Shown here: one piece after another, positions 25,908-34,760 of the stretch
How positions within the stretch are numbered: position 1 is the stretch's first letter
Layout: each line of letters opens with the position of its first letter
Origin: Pontiellaceae bacterium B1224
Lineage (GTDB): Bacteria; Verrucomicrobiota; Kiritimatiellia; Kiritimatiellales; Pontiellaceae
Reading direction: 5' to 3'
DNA length: 64,000 nt
Assembly: GCA_029432815.1 (NCBI GenBank)
Contig: JAROBA010000009.1
Coordinates: forward strand, 62,001 to 126,000
Translations under genes and position numbers: made by a program
Notes under the pieces: model-generated
The model's database searches: none
Told to the model about the DNA's origin: nothing
Seen by the model: the letters and a program-made list of their open reading frames with translations, nothing else

Positions 25908-28844
25908 TTATCGCTCTACTTCGAGCTTAATAAACTTAGCCTGCGAAGAGGCTTCTGTACGATTCGTTACCGACCTGAACCCATCTAACACCGAAGAAGC
26001 CCCCGCAATAGTAACGATGCCTGTATTCGGAGTAACCGTCAGATCCTCCGTTGTCGTCACCGTATACGTAAGAGACGGATCCGTGTTCTGATTATAGACA
26101 AAATAAAGGTATTTATTTCCAAATAGGTTCGTGATGAGCATGTCCGGTAAAATTGCGGCTGCGTCATTACTGATCGGGTTGCCGCCTAGCGCATATTCCA
26201 TCAGGTTGTCGAAACCGTCCGGTTCGGCATCTCCCTTCGGATCAGTCTGTCCATACTGCTGCAGCCACACATCAAACAGTTCATTTTCATCTGCGAGCCT
26301 ATGCACCGCCACGGCATTGAGTTGCAGCTGATCCCAGATGGTCACGCCGTCACTGGTGGTTCGCTCGATCTTAAAGGAAAATTCGGTGTCATCGGCAATA
26401 AAAACCAGCGTGGCCAGAATGCCGGCGCCGGAGGAACCGTTAGCATACTGACCCAGATCCGTGTCATCCACAAAGATACGCGATCCGTCCTGCCCGCTGC
26501 GGTAGTCGAAGAACAGCAGTTGCACGCGGTAAAACTCACCAACGGTCAGGCCGCGCAGCGTCGGTGTCACATTAGCTACATCGGGATACTGCCCCGAGCT
26601 GCTGATCTGCGTGCCGCTGTGATAGCCCGTATAGTTCGGCGAATTCACGCCGAGCACATTCGATGACCAATTGCTTCCCGCAGCAAATGTGATACCGTCA
26701 AACGTTAGCTCAGTACCACCGGTGTTTTCAGCAAAGATCAACGTTCCATTCGTGTTAAAGAGGCCCTCACTCAACAATCCATCCGACTGCGGTGCACTGG
26801 ATGCGGTCCAGGACATTTCCGGGGAAACAACTAGCAATGAGACCGTTGCCGGTTCGCTTACGTCCGTTCCGTCATCGGCAACAAAAGTAAACGAATCAAT
26901 ACCCCAGAAACCGGCATTCGGCGTATATACGAGGTTCGGCGGTGTACCGGAGAGCGTTCCATGGGCCGGCACATGATCCACGGAATAGGACAGATCCAGC
27001 CCAAGCACTGACGATGCGGTCAGCGTAATCGCCACTGAATCATTCATATCCAGAGCCACATCCTGGTCCTCTGCGACAGGCGCTGTCGCCACCCCGAGGA
27101 CCCTCACTTCGGCCAGATGAATGGGATTGGTTCCCCGGAGCTGAACCTTTACATACCGGCCGATTGCCCCGCCGGCGTCCAACGTAACCTGCGGGTCGGG
27201 ATGTTCGGACTGGTAGGTTGTCCATACGACGTTATCATCCTCATCAAAGATGGTTACGTCATAATCACTTAAGCGGATCTTTGCACCCTCTGAGTCTATA
27301 CGGTTGAAGAGCTGAACGAAGTTGATCGAACATTCTTCACCCAGGTCCAGCCGCCACCACGGCTGATCTTCCGTATCCGTATGCGTAACTGAACCTTCAG
27401 CCCATACGCCCAGCGTGTTGTTATCTATGGCGTGGGATGCGGGCGCACTGTAATCCGTGGAGCTTTGCGTTGCGGTTCCGTTTAAAGCGAGGTTATCCAC
27501 ATCCGACTTAACATGGATGAGGTAGCAGTTGAGACTTAACGCTTCAATCGAAGCGCTGAAACGGTTGTCCGATACGGTGTACGAGGTATTGGACCCTGAA
27601 ACGGAGGTGTTGGCGGTCCAGCAGGTCATATCAACGGTTTCATCCATTTTGGAAGCATCCGCCAGCACCTGAACATTGCTGTATGTATTGAAGCCTTCAT
27701 TGATGACCCACAAGGCGATTTGATCATCAACACGAAACGCCATGGTGTACACCTCGGGCAGCGCATCGGCATGAGATGTAAGATAGTTGCTGTCAGCCGC
27801 ATGGTTGGCAAAGTGCTTCATGATGTAATATGCGCGCATACACACTCCAGTGCCGCCGCGTGGAAAGTAGATGGGCCGGGTTTCACCGTTTTTATTCCGT
27901 GACCAGATCTCGAAAAACAGTTCCCCTTTCACTCCAGCGGCATACATATCACTCTTTTCAGCATAGGCCGCCAGTGGAATGGAAATATCCAGCTCCGCCC
28001 CGGAGGTCGGGTTGCCCCCGCCGTGGCGGGATTCATCGTTATAGACCGGTTTGCCCAGAGCAGCCGCCTTTAATACGAGCGACCTCCACTGTGCAGTATC
28101 CTGATTGCTGTAATTATGGTTGCAGAATGAGTGGTAGAGATCTTCAGTCTCCAGCTCGGCGACATCGTCTACATAATTGATACATGCTGGCAACCCCCAG
28201 TGTCCCTGGTCGGAGATTAACGGCATGGCAACCCCGCGTGCATCAAGTTCACCGTTTAGTTTGATGATTACTTCAGCCGCAATATCCGCCGGGAAATAGG
28301 ACGACCACTCCTTGGCTACAGACAAATAGGAAATAGGTACGCCCTGTTGGCTCATGTATTCGACATAGTCCGCCAGAAAGATGCCATACATATCCGTATC
28401 GATCACCCGAGTCTCATAGTTACAAAACCAATCCGGCAAATTATTATCATTGCCATACCCGTCGTAATCAGATTTCAAGGTGCCGAAAAACTTGATGTCC
28501 GGATTAATCGACTGGATGTCCTTCATACTCTGGATCTGATCATCATAGTACGCCAGGTTTTTAACCCCTTCCTCCAATTCCTGATGCTTGTCATACTGCA
28601 CCCGGCAGACATCGAATTTGATATCACCGAATCCCCACTGGATAATCTGTTCCGTATTCTGCGCACCCTGCACGGCAAAAGAGCTGCGCTCCATGTCGCC
28701 GCCCATCATATCGATTTCCTGACGATAGTTGGTAGTATTCAACACAATGGACTGCCCCCGACTCAGTGACGAACATGAGACAATGACTGGTATCAAGATT
28801 AAGTTGTGATTCAGCAACCGCCTTATCCTTCGCCCTTTTTCCAC
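25908..28844 (-). CDS. Exported GH30-like glycosidase with discoidin, cadherin-like and C-terminal modules
   Basis: I chose the GTG at 28844 because GGGAGGAG lies seven bases upstream and the hydrophobic signal follows; a TTG a few codons later is an alternative. In the 978-residue protein the N-terminal barrel (about 22-430) begins Q-E-I-D-M-M-G-G-D-M-E-R, like clan GH-A enzymes near GH30. Candidate acids are Glu in V-A-K-E-W (about 179) and Glu in Y-N-D-E-S (about 269). Then come an F5/8C (discoidin) domain (about 450-590), a cadherin-like Ig domain (about 590-670), a beta-sandwich module (675-850) and a tail with an E-P-D-G-F-D-N-L-M-E-Y-A-L-G-G-N-P hinge. The exact family needs a profile search. 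Confidence 0.72.
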   Translation of the reverse strand: MEKGRRIRRLLNHNLILIPVIVSCSSLSRGQSIVLNTTNYRQEIDMMGGDMERSSFAVQGAQNTEQIIQWGFGDIKFDVCRVQYDKHQELEEGVKNLAYYDDQIQSMKDIQSINPDIKFFGTLKSDYDGYGNDNNLPDWFCNYETRVIDTDMYGIFLADYVEYMSQQGVPISYLSVAKEWSSYFPADIAAEVIIKLNGELDARGVAMPLISDQGHWGLPACINYVDDVAELETEDLYHSFCNHNYSNQDTAQWRSLVLKAAALGKPVYNDESRHGGGNPTSGAELDISIPLAAYAEKSDMYAAGVKGELFFEIWSRNKNGETRPIYFPRGGTGVCMRAYYIMKHFANHAADSNYLTSHADALPEVYTMAFRVDDQIALWVINEGFNTYSNVQVLADASKMDETVDMTCWTANTSVSGSNTSYTVSDNRFSASIEALSLNCYLIHVKSDVDNLALNGTATQSSTDYSAPASHAIDNNTLGVWAEGSVTHTDTEDQPWWRLDLGEECSINFVQLFNRIDSEGAKIRLSDYDVTIFDEDDNVVWTTYQSEHPDPQVTLDAGGAIGRYVKVQLRGTNPIHLAEVRVLGVATAPVAEDQDVALDMNDSVAITLTASSVLGLDLSYSVDHVPAHGTLSGTPPNLVYTPNAGFWGIDSFTFVADDGTDVSEPATVSLLVVSPEMSWTASSAPQSDGLLSEGLFNTNGTLIFAENTGGTELTFDGITFAAGSNWSSNVLGVNSPNYTGYHSGTQISSSGQYPDVANVTPTLRGLTVGEFYRVQLLFFDYRSGQDGSRIFVDDTDLGQYANGSSGAGILATLVFIADDTEFSFKIERTTSDGVTIWDQLQLNAVAVHRLADENELFDVWLQQYGQTDPKGDAEPDGFDNLMEYALGGNPISNDAAAILPDMLITNLFGNKYLYFVYNQNTDPSLTYTVTTTEDLTVTPNTGIVTIAGASSVLDGFRSVTNRTEASSQAKFIKLEVER

Positions 28845-28886
28845 TCTGTTCTCCTCCCTTTTTCTTACAGAACGCCCTTTCGGCGA

Positions 28887-28903
28887 GCCTGCAGAATGCA
28901 GGC
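28887..28903. other. Hairpin between GH128-like and GH30-like genes
   Basis: GCCTGCA (28887-28893) and TGCAGGC (28897-28903) form a perfect 7-bp stem with a 3-base loop in the 134-bp gap. No T run follows, so it is more likely an RNA stability or processing hairpin than a terminator. Its GC-rich arms loosely recall the CAGGCG/CGCCTG part of the repeats near 5.3-5.6 kb. Confidence 0.4.
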
Positions 28904-28978
28904 GGTAGGTTCTCCGAACCCTAAACCCAACCCCCAAGAGGCCCGTGATGCATATAGTGACGACGTCGCTACTACGTT

Positions 28979-31900
28979 CTACTTCTTAACTTTCAATTGA
29001 ATAAAACCTGAACCCGCAGAGCTCTCTATTCCATTGGTTACCGTTGTAAATCCATTCACAACATCGGACTCGCCAACAACAGAGACTTCATTCGTCGCGG
29101 GATACATTAAGTTCTCTGTTGCGCCAACCGTGTACGTGAGTGCCGGATCGGTGTTCCGATTGTAGATCATATAGAGATACTCGGTCCCGGATGCATTGGC
29201 AATCATGGTTTCAGGAGCGATCAGAGTTGCATCATCTACCGTTGGATTACCTCCCAGCGCATATTCCATCAGGTTGTCTAAACCGTCCGGCTCGACATCC
29301 GTTTCCGGCAATGCATCTGCTCCGGTCAAACCATAGAAGGACAGCCACGTATCAAATGGATCCTCTTCTGAATCGACCCGATACAGAGCCACCGCATTAA
29401 GAATAATCTGACTCATGTCCGTTCCGGTTTTCTCGATATGCTCAATCAGGAAGGTGAACTCGGTGGCATCGGCAACAAACACCAGCGTTGCCAGGATACC
29501 CGCTCCGTTCGCGCCATTCGCATACTGCCCCATGGGGATTCCATCCAGCACAATCCTGCGGCCCTCCTGATTTGCCCGATAGTCAAAGAACAGCAATTGC
29601 ACCCGATAGGTCTCACCGATGGTCAATCCGCTCAACGTGGGCGTCACATTCGCCTCCGCCGGATACAGTCCGGAGCTGCTGATCTGCACGCCGCTGTGAT
29701 AGGCCGTATAGTTCGGTGAATTCACGCCGAGCACATTAGAGGAAGCATCCGTTCCGGCCACAAACGTGATACCGTCGAAGATCAGTTCCGGCCCGCCGGT
29801 GTTTTCGGCATAAACCAGCGTCCCGTTGGTGTTGAACAGGCCGGGCGACAAGAGCCCGCCGGACTGCGACGCACTGGATGGCGTCCAGTACATTTCCGGA
29901 GACTTCACCAAAATGGCAACCGTGGCCGGATCGCTGTCGGTCGAACCGTCATTGACAATAAAGGAGAAGGCATCCAGCCCGGAAAAGTTTGTAGCCGGGG
30001 TATAGGTCAGATTCGGAACCGCGCCACTCAGCGTACCGTTGACAGGCAGAGAAACAACTGTATAGCTCAGGCTGTCTCCATCGGCATCGGTGCCGGACAG
30101 CGTGACAGCAACCGCTGTATTCTCATCCGTCGTAATGCGCTGAGCCGTGGCAACCGGACGGAAACTCAGCTCTTCCGCAATCTGAATATTATCAATGGCC
30201 GGATCTGCTGCGTTGTACAACCTGTTCGCTGTACGGAACCGCAGCGTGACTTCCTCATGTCCGGCGTAGTCCGAAAGATCAACAACGACCGAGATCCAGG
30301 CCTCGTCGCTACCGGCCTGTTGCTGCCCCGTCTTTTTCCAGACATTGGAAGTCCAGGAACTGCCGTCAAATACATCCAGCGACAGGAAGTCGATGTAGCT
30401 TCCATACATGTGATAGTCAAAGGCCAATTCCGCGCTGGAAACCGTGCTGAAATCAAAAACACACTCGACCATATTGGTCACATAGGAGCCGGCATCATGC
30501 CCTTCGGAGAAGAGATAATAATCGCCATCAGAAGCCCCGTTCGGCCCGGCAGCGGCAGTCGGCGTTCCGCCGGTTCCGACTTCCCAGAACCGGGCATCCC
30601 TATTGTTATACTCCGTATCAAATTCACGCCAGGCACCGATGCCATTCTCAAAACTTTCAGCATACGGAAGGCTCTGAACTTCAGTCAGCGTAATCGGATT
30701 ATAGTGCTTGATGAAGCGGAAGCGCAGGTTGTCGCCGGTTGTGGAATCCGCTGCCATATCAATCACATTCGAATCCGTAATGCGCAGACGCATACCGGTT
30801 GAAGGATGATCAATGTAATACCAGCCATACTGATATTCATTCAGATCCCACTCCACCGATGACCCGGCGGTGCCGGCAGCAGCCAGGCCGACAGAGGAAC
30901 CATCATAGGACAGGCGTCGCCCATCGCTGAGTCCTGTAATGTATTTGTAGCCGTTCGGCGCAGTTTCCAACATGAACTGCTCGGTGGCAAGACGGTGTTC
31001 AACGTCGGCCGTCGTCACGGTGCTGTTATCCGGATGATCGATCAGACGCAGATAACGCCCTTTGTTGTGGATGATGTAGGATGTCTCATCGACGAGATAA
31101 TCATTCCCGTCCCAACCGGCCAGCAACAGTCCACACTCCGCAAGATCTTCCCAGCCGGGATCGCCGCTGTCATTTCCGTAGTGCAATACCAACCGAGGAG
31201 AATTCATATCGGTCGGGTCTGAATCCGCCGAGCACCCATCCGTTGTATCCGGGTCGCCCCCCATTCCAAATTCAAAAATCGACCAGCCCTTGAGGTATTC
31301 CACACTCTCAGCGCGCCACATAAATTCCGCCAACCAGTTATAGTTGTGATTGCGGCTCCAGGTGGTCTTATCTCCGGCAAAGTCGCGGACGGCGAATTCG
31401 GTCAGCATGATATCCTGGCCGTACGCATCGTACAGCGTCTGCATGCGGCTGAAGAGCGTGGATGGGCTGCCGGTTTGAGCACCGAGCGGCTCATACTCAT
31501 GCATGCCCATATATTCGGACCGGAGCCCCTGCTCCTCTGCCAGCGCTTCATAGGTTTGGCGCCAGGTATTATTCAGCCCATCCGGGTTCGGCCCAAGCAG
31601 CGGAAGGCGCGTGCGTTCCATGCGCGGCCATTGATACACCGCGGTTTCCGCCTCCATATTCGACTGATCTTTGTTGTCCGGCTCATTGAACCCCATTGCG
31701 ATGGTGCAGTTGGCTCGGCCATACCACTCCGGCTGATAACGCAAAAAGCCGGCCGTCGGGGAGCTCATCGATCCCCACTGCATCGGATAATACTGACCGA
31801 CGTCCAGATCGCCTTCATCCACATAGGTCCATCGATAGGCCCAGCTGGGTCGGAACATGGAACTGAAAAAGAAATGCGACGCCTGCCCCTTTTTCGGAAA

Positions 31901-33817
31901 ATGGGTTTCATAGTTGATTTTCCAATGTTTGGAAAACTCGGTGCCGTCTGCCACCTGCACCACATTGGTGCCGTTGAGGCCGAGCACCAGCCCGCTCCAG
32001 GCGTTGACGATTTTGACGTGCTCGCCGTTGCCGGCGTCTTCCAGCCGCCAGCGCTGGTGCGGCATGGAGGAATAATCGCCTTCAACAATCGCCGCGCCTT
32101 GATTGGCAGAAGCATTCATGACCTCGAAGCAGCGTTCGGTTTCCCTGCTGCGCAGACGGAAGGTATCGGTGCCGAAATTATACAGCACCTGAAACTGCGG
32201 CTCCTCCGGTGTAATGGCCGATCCATGGGTCGAAGAGGAAAGATTCCAACCATTGGAACGGTTTTCCAGCGTGTAATAGTCGTTCTCATAATCCATGAAA
32301 TCCAGAGCCGGCGGTGCCTCGTCGAGCACGTCGGTCCAGAGCGGATAGCCGCCCATATTATTTTCCGGAAGTACGACCAGTTCGCGAACCACCGCCTGGC
32401 CGGGATCGAGCGAGCGAATGCGGATTTTGGTGGTCGTTGCCGCGGCACCGAACCAGAGGTTCAGATCCAGCTCGCTGTTGTTTGAAACGGCTCCGCCGTT
32501 AAAAAGCACCCAGCTTCCGCCGTTATCGTACGCTACTTCAAAATCCTGGATCTGCGTGCCCGCTGCGCCCTCGTAACCGGAATAGAGCTGAATCCCGCGA
32601 ATGTTTTCGGCCTGCGGCAGATGAATTTCCAAATCGTGCGGACCGGCGGTATTGGCACTGGCCCAGGCGGAGGCATTGTCGGCATAGCCGTCGATCGCCA
32701 GCTTCGGATAGTTTTCGCCGTCCACGGAGGAATAGTCATACTGACGCAGTTTGGCGATGTTAAGATCAACATCGGTTCCGAACAGAACTGCGGCTCCGTC
32801 AGAGGTCGGCGGATAAAGCGCCAGCTCTTTTACGCGTGCCGTGCTGTCGGTGGTGTACAGACGGAACGTCTGCGCTGTGACCGGAGCGTTGAACGCCAGA
32901 TTGAGGTTGGGCAGCGTATTGCCGGACACTTCGGTCCCGGCGATATCGACCCAACTCCCGTTATCATCGACCTGCAGCACGAAATTAGCCATCGCCGAAT
33001 CTGTCGCCCCGCCGCTGAACAGGTGCGCACTGCCGATGGTCATCGGAACCGCCAGCTCGATTTTGAGCCAGTGCGGACCGGAAGAACCGCTGACCCAGCG
33101 GTTGTCCTGCGACACAAAGCCGTCGGTCGCATACTGAACCGGGTTGTCCGATGTGGCTGAGTCCGCAGTTACCATCTGATATTTGGCCAGGTTATAATAA
33201 AAATCCTGTGAAGACTCTGTGGTATCCACCGGCGACAGATCGCGTATCTGAAATGCATTCACATGTGAATCAACCGATCCACCGCTACCGTTATCGCCGG
33301 TAATCGTCAGCGTCTGGGTGGTTCCATCCGCTGTAAACGTTCCGGTTGCATATTGAACCAATCCGGCGTTCAGCGAAACCGTGCTTTCCACGGCCTCCCC
33401 ATCACCGAAGGTCATGTTGCGGGTAGAGACCACTGCATTGCGGGTATCCGCAAACCAGACCTGAATCAGGTAATCGCGCCCCGGAACCAGACTGTAGCCG
33501 CCCACCGCAATGGACGACTCCGTGCCGAAATCTACATTGCTGAGCAGCGTGTCGTAATCCGTATCACCCGTGGTGGCGGTGTACACATCCACCCCGTTGT
33601 TATTATCCAACACTGAACGTGAAGCAAAGGGAACCCCGTTTACCGATGGACTCGACGCCCCGGTTGCACTCGCATTCACCGCCGCCACCAGCGTCCCTGT
33701 TGTCGCCACATCACTGATGCCGCCCACATCCGTTGCGCTTCCCCACGTAATCGTCGCCGCCTGCGTTGCGCCGGCGGCGAACAGGAAACCCATCAAAAGG
33801 CACTTCAGTTTTTTCAT
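28979..33817 (-). CDS. Exported GH128-like multidomain glycosidase
   Basis: The ATG at 33817 (MKKLKC...) starts the signal peptide; the frame opens four codons earlier. In order the 1612-residue protein shows an N-terminal beta domain (21-195), two discoidin-like domains (about 205-480), a ricin-type beta-trefoil (about 500-620), a catalytic barrel (about 640-870), a second trefoil-like domain (905-1040), a MAM-like domain (1045-1220), a cadherin-like domain (1222-1305), a beta-sandwich module (1310-1475) and a C-terminal tail (1486-1612). The barrel has G-F-N-E-P-D (Glu about 709) and L-T-E-F-A (Glu about 806), the acid/base and nucleophile pattern of the Glyco_hydro_cc/GH128 group of beta-1,3-glucanase-like enzymes. 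It is the first gene of the minus-strand array. Confidence 0.78.
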   Translation of the reverse strand: MKKLKCLLMGFLFAAGATQAATITWGSATDVGGISDVATTGTLVAAVNASATGASSPSVNGVPFASRSVLDNNNGVDVYTATTGDTDYDTLLSNVDFGTESSIAVGGYSLVPGRDYLIQVWFADTRNAVVSTRNMTFGDGEAVESTVSLNAGLVQYATGTFTADGTTQTLTITGDNGSGGSVDSHVNAFQIRDLSPVDTTESSQDFYYNLAKYQMVTADSATSDNPVQYATDGFVSQDNRWVSGSSGPHWLKIELAVPMTIGSAHLFSGGATDSAMANFVLQVDDNGSWVDIAGTEVSGNTLPNLNLAFNAPVTAQTFRLYTTDSTARVKELALYPPTSDGAAVLFGTDVDLNIAKLRQYDYSSVDGENYPKLAIDGYADNASAWASANTAGPHDLEIHLPQAENIRGIQLYSGYEGAAGTQIQDFEVAYDNGGSWVLFNGGAVSNNSELDLNLWFGAAATTTKIRIRSLDPGQAVVRELVVLPENNMGGYPLWTDVLDEAPPALDFMDYENDYYTLENRSNGWNLSSSTHGSAITPEEPQFQVLYNFGTDTFRLRSRETERCFEVMNASANQGAAIVEGDYSSMPHQRWRLEDAGNGEHVKIVNAWSGLVLGLNGTNVVQVADGTEFSKHWKINYETHFPKKGQASHFFFSSMFRPSWAYRWTYVDEGDLDVGQYYPMQWGSMSSPTAGFLRYQPEWYGRANCTIAMGFNEPDNKDQSNMEAETAVYQWPRMERTRLPLLGPNPDGLNNTWRQTYEALAEEQGLRSEYMGMHEYEPLGAQTGSPSTLFSRMQTLYDAYGQDIMLTEFAVRDFAGDKTTWSRNHNYNWLAEFMWRAESVEYLKGWSIFEFGMGGDPDTTDGCSADSDPTDMNSPRLVLHYGNDSGDPGWEDLAECGLLLAGWDGNDYLVDETSYIIHNKGRYLRLIDHPDNSTVTTADVEHRLATEQFMLETAPNGYKYITGLSDGRRLSYDGSSVGLAAAGTAGSSVEWDLNEYQYGWYYIDHPSTGMRLRITDSNVIDMAADSTTGDNLRFRFIKHYNPITLTEVQSLPYAESFENGIGAWREFDTEYNNRDARFWEVGTGGTPTAAAGPNGASDGDYYLFSEGHDAGSYVTNMVECVFDFSTVSSAELAFDYHMYGSYIDFLSLDVFDGSSWTSNVWKKTGQQQAGSDEAWISVVVDLSDYAGHEEVTLRFRTANRLYNAADPAIDNIQIAEELSFRPVATAQRITTDENTAVAVTLSGTDADGDSLSYTVVSLPVNGTLSGAVPNLTYTPATNFSGLDAFSFIVNDGSTDSDPATVAILVKSPEMYWTPSSASQSGGLLSPGLFNTNGTLVYAENTGGPELIFDGITFVAGTDASSNVLGVNSPNYTAYHSGVQISSSGLYPAEANVTPTLSGLTIGETYRVQLLFFDYRANQEGRRIVLDGIPMGQYANGANGAGILATLVFVADATEFTFLIEHIEKTGTDMSQIILNAVALYRVDSEEDPFDTWLSFYGLTGADALPETDVEPDGLDNLMEYALGGNPTVDDATLIAPETMIANASGTEYLYMIYNRNTDPALTYTVGATENLMYPATNEVSVVGESDVVNGFTTVTNGIESSAGSGFIQLKVKK
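31918..31936. repeat. TTCCAA-N3-TTGGAA palindrome inside the GH128-like gene
   Basis: TTTTCCAA TGT TTGGAAAA with perfect 8-base arms, within the coding region (encodes F-S-K-H-W-K). A second mismatch-free copy lies about 310 bp away. Confidence 0.7.
32244..32258. repeat. TTCCAA-N3-TTGGAA palindrome inside the GH128-like gene, second copy
   Basis: TTCCAA CCA TTGGAA without mismatch; encodes S-N-G-W-N on the coding strand. Confidence 0.7.
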
Positions 33818-33886
33818 TATTACATCCAAATTTCAATATCCATGGATACGGCAAAACAGTTTGATCGGGATACACCGACGGAGTTT

Positions 33887-33901
33887 TTCCAACCTTTGGA
33901 A
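33887..33901. repeat. TTCCAA-N3-TTGGAA palindrome, intergenic copy 3
   Basis: TTCCAA CCT TTGGAA without mismatch, 70 bp upstream of the chosen start of the GH128-like gene and directly beside the terminator of the gene before it. This is a plausible operator position for the whole array. Confidence 0.75.
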
Positions 33902-33902
33902 T

Positions 33903-33925
33903 AAAACACGCCCCTTGAAGGGGCG
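33903..33925 (-). terminator. Terminator of the PEP-CTERM gene
   Basis: On the minus strand CGCCCC and GGGGCG (33909-33914 and 33920-33925) form a GC stem with a 5-base loop that can tighten further, followed by TGTTTTATT. It separates the 33958-36719 genes from the sulfatase array. Confidence 0.7.
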
Positions 33926-33957
33926 CATCTACTCATGAGTTACGGCAATCAATGCAG

Positions 33958-34695
33958 TTATATCATGAAAAGGCGGCGAATGAACAGAATACCACCGCCG
34001 AACGCTGCAACCAGCCCCAGCGTTACCGGTTCTGGGATAACTCTGATCGTTTCGCCCGTCACTTCGAACACGTCGCCGAAGGTCGCCGGGGTTGCACCGT
34101 TGTATGTAAGGTCGCCAGCAATAACCAGTCCCTGGTAATAGCTCAAATCCGCACCGGTGATAGTGAGAGTGCCATCGCTCGAACCGCCACCGATCTTGTC
34201 GGCGAAGTCAATCGAACCATTGCCGGCACCACTACCGCCGGCGGCATCAAAACTTGGCAGCTGGCCAAGGACGGCTGCACCTCCACGAATAGTGAGAAGA
34301 CCGTCAGCTCCATCCCGTCCGATGAAGAGTGTTGCCCCTGGATCAGCACTAAAACTTCCGGACAGAAGGTCAATGGATCCACTTCCTGTGCCCCCGTTGC
34401 CGATAAGCAGGGAGTTGGGCCCATTGAAAACCAGTAAGCCCCCGTCAATGGTTATCGAGCTTGTGTTTGATTGCCCTACCGTCATATTAGCGGTCTCGCT
34501 GCTGCCCTGAACATCAATGGAGCCTCCCAGGCCTACCGTTATTGATGTGCCGGTCTGCTGCCATCTGTCACCGGCCCCCACAACAACCGCGGTGGTAATA
34601 TTGGTGCCGTCGGCCAGCGTGGCTCCATAATTAACAGCCTGAGCGGCCCCCGCCACCAGCAGACCTGCGCCGAATGCGCATAGTGCTTTTTTCAT
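33958..34695 (-). CDS. PEP-CTERM protein with autotransporter-like repeats
   Basis: The ATG at 34695 (MKKALC...) has AGGAG at normal spacing and starts a signal peptide ending AQA; the frame runs further upstream without support. Of 245 residues the middle carries Gly/Ser-rich repeats of the form G-x-L-L-I-G-N-G-G-T-G-S-G-S and L-F-I-G-R-D-G, as in beta-helical passenger domains. It ends in I-P-E-P-V-T-L-G-L, a hydrophobic helix and R-R-L-F-M-I, a PEP-CTERM sorting signal recognised by an exosortase and associated with surface or exopolysaccharide material. It is paralogous to the N-terminal third of the adjacent 34761 gene. Confidence 0.88.
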   Translation of the reverse strand: MKKALCAFGAGLLVAGAAQAVNYGATLADGTNITTAVVVGAGDRWQQTGTSITVGLGGSIDVQGSSETANMTVGQSNTSSITIDGGLLVFNGPNSLLIGNGGTGSGSIDLLSGSFSADPGATLFIGRDGADGLLTIRGGAAVLGQLPSFDAAGGSGAGNGSIDFADKIGGGSSDGTLTITGADLSYYQGLVIAGDLTYNGATPATFGDVFEVTGETIRVIPEPVTLGLVAAFGGGILFIRRLFMI

Positions 34696-34723
34696 CTTCT
34701 TTCTCCTTATTGTTGGTTTCCAA

Positions 34724-34743
34724 GGGGAGGCGCCCGCCTCCCC
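34724..34743 (-). terminator. Strong hairpin between the two passenger-repeat genes
   Basis: GGGGAGGC (34724-34731) and GCCTCCCC (34736-34743) form a perfect 8-bp GC stem with a 4-base loop, 29 bp before the downstream ATG. There is no T run, so partial termination or transcript processing is more likely than full termination. Confidence 0.5.
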
Positions 34744-34760
34744 CAAAAACTGATCCGGGC

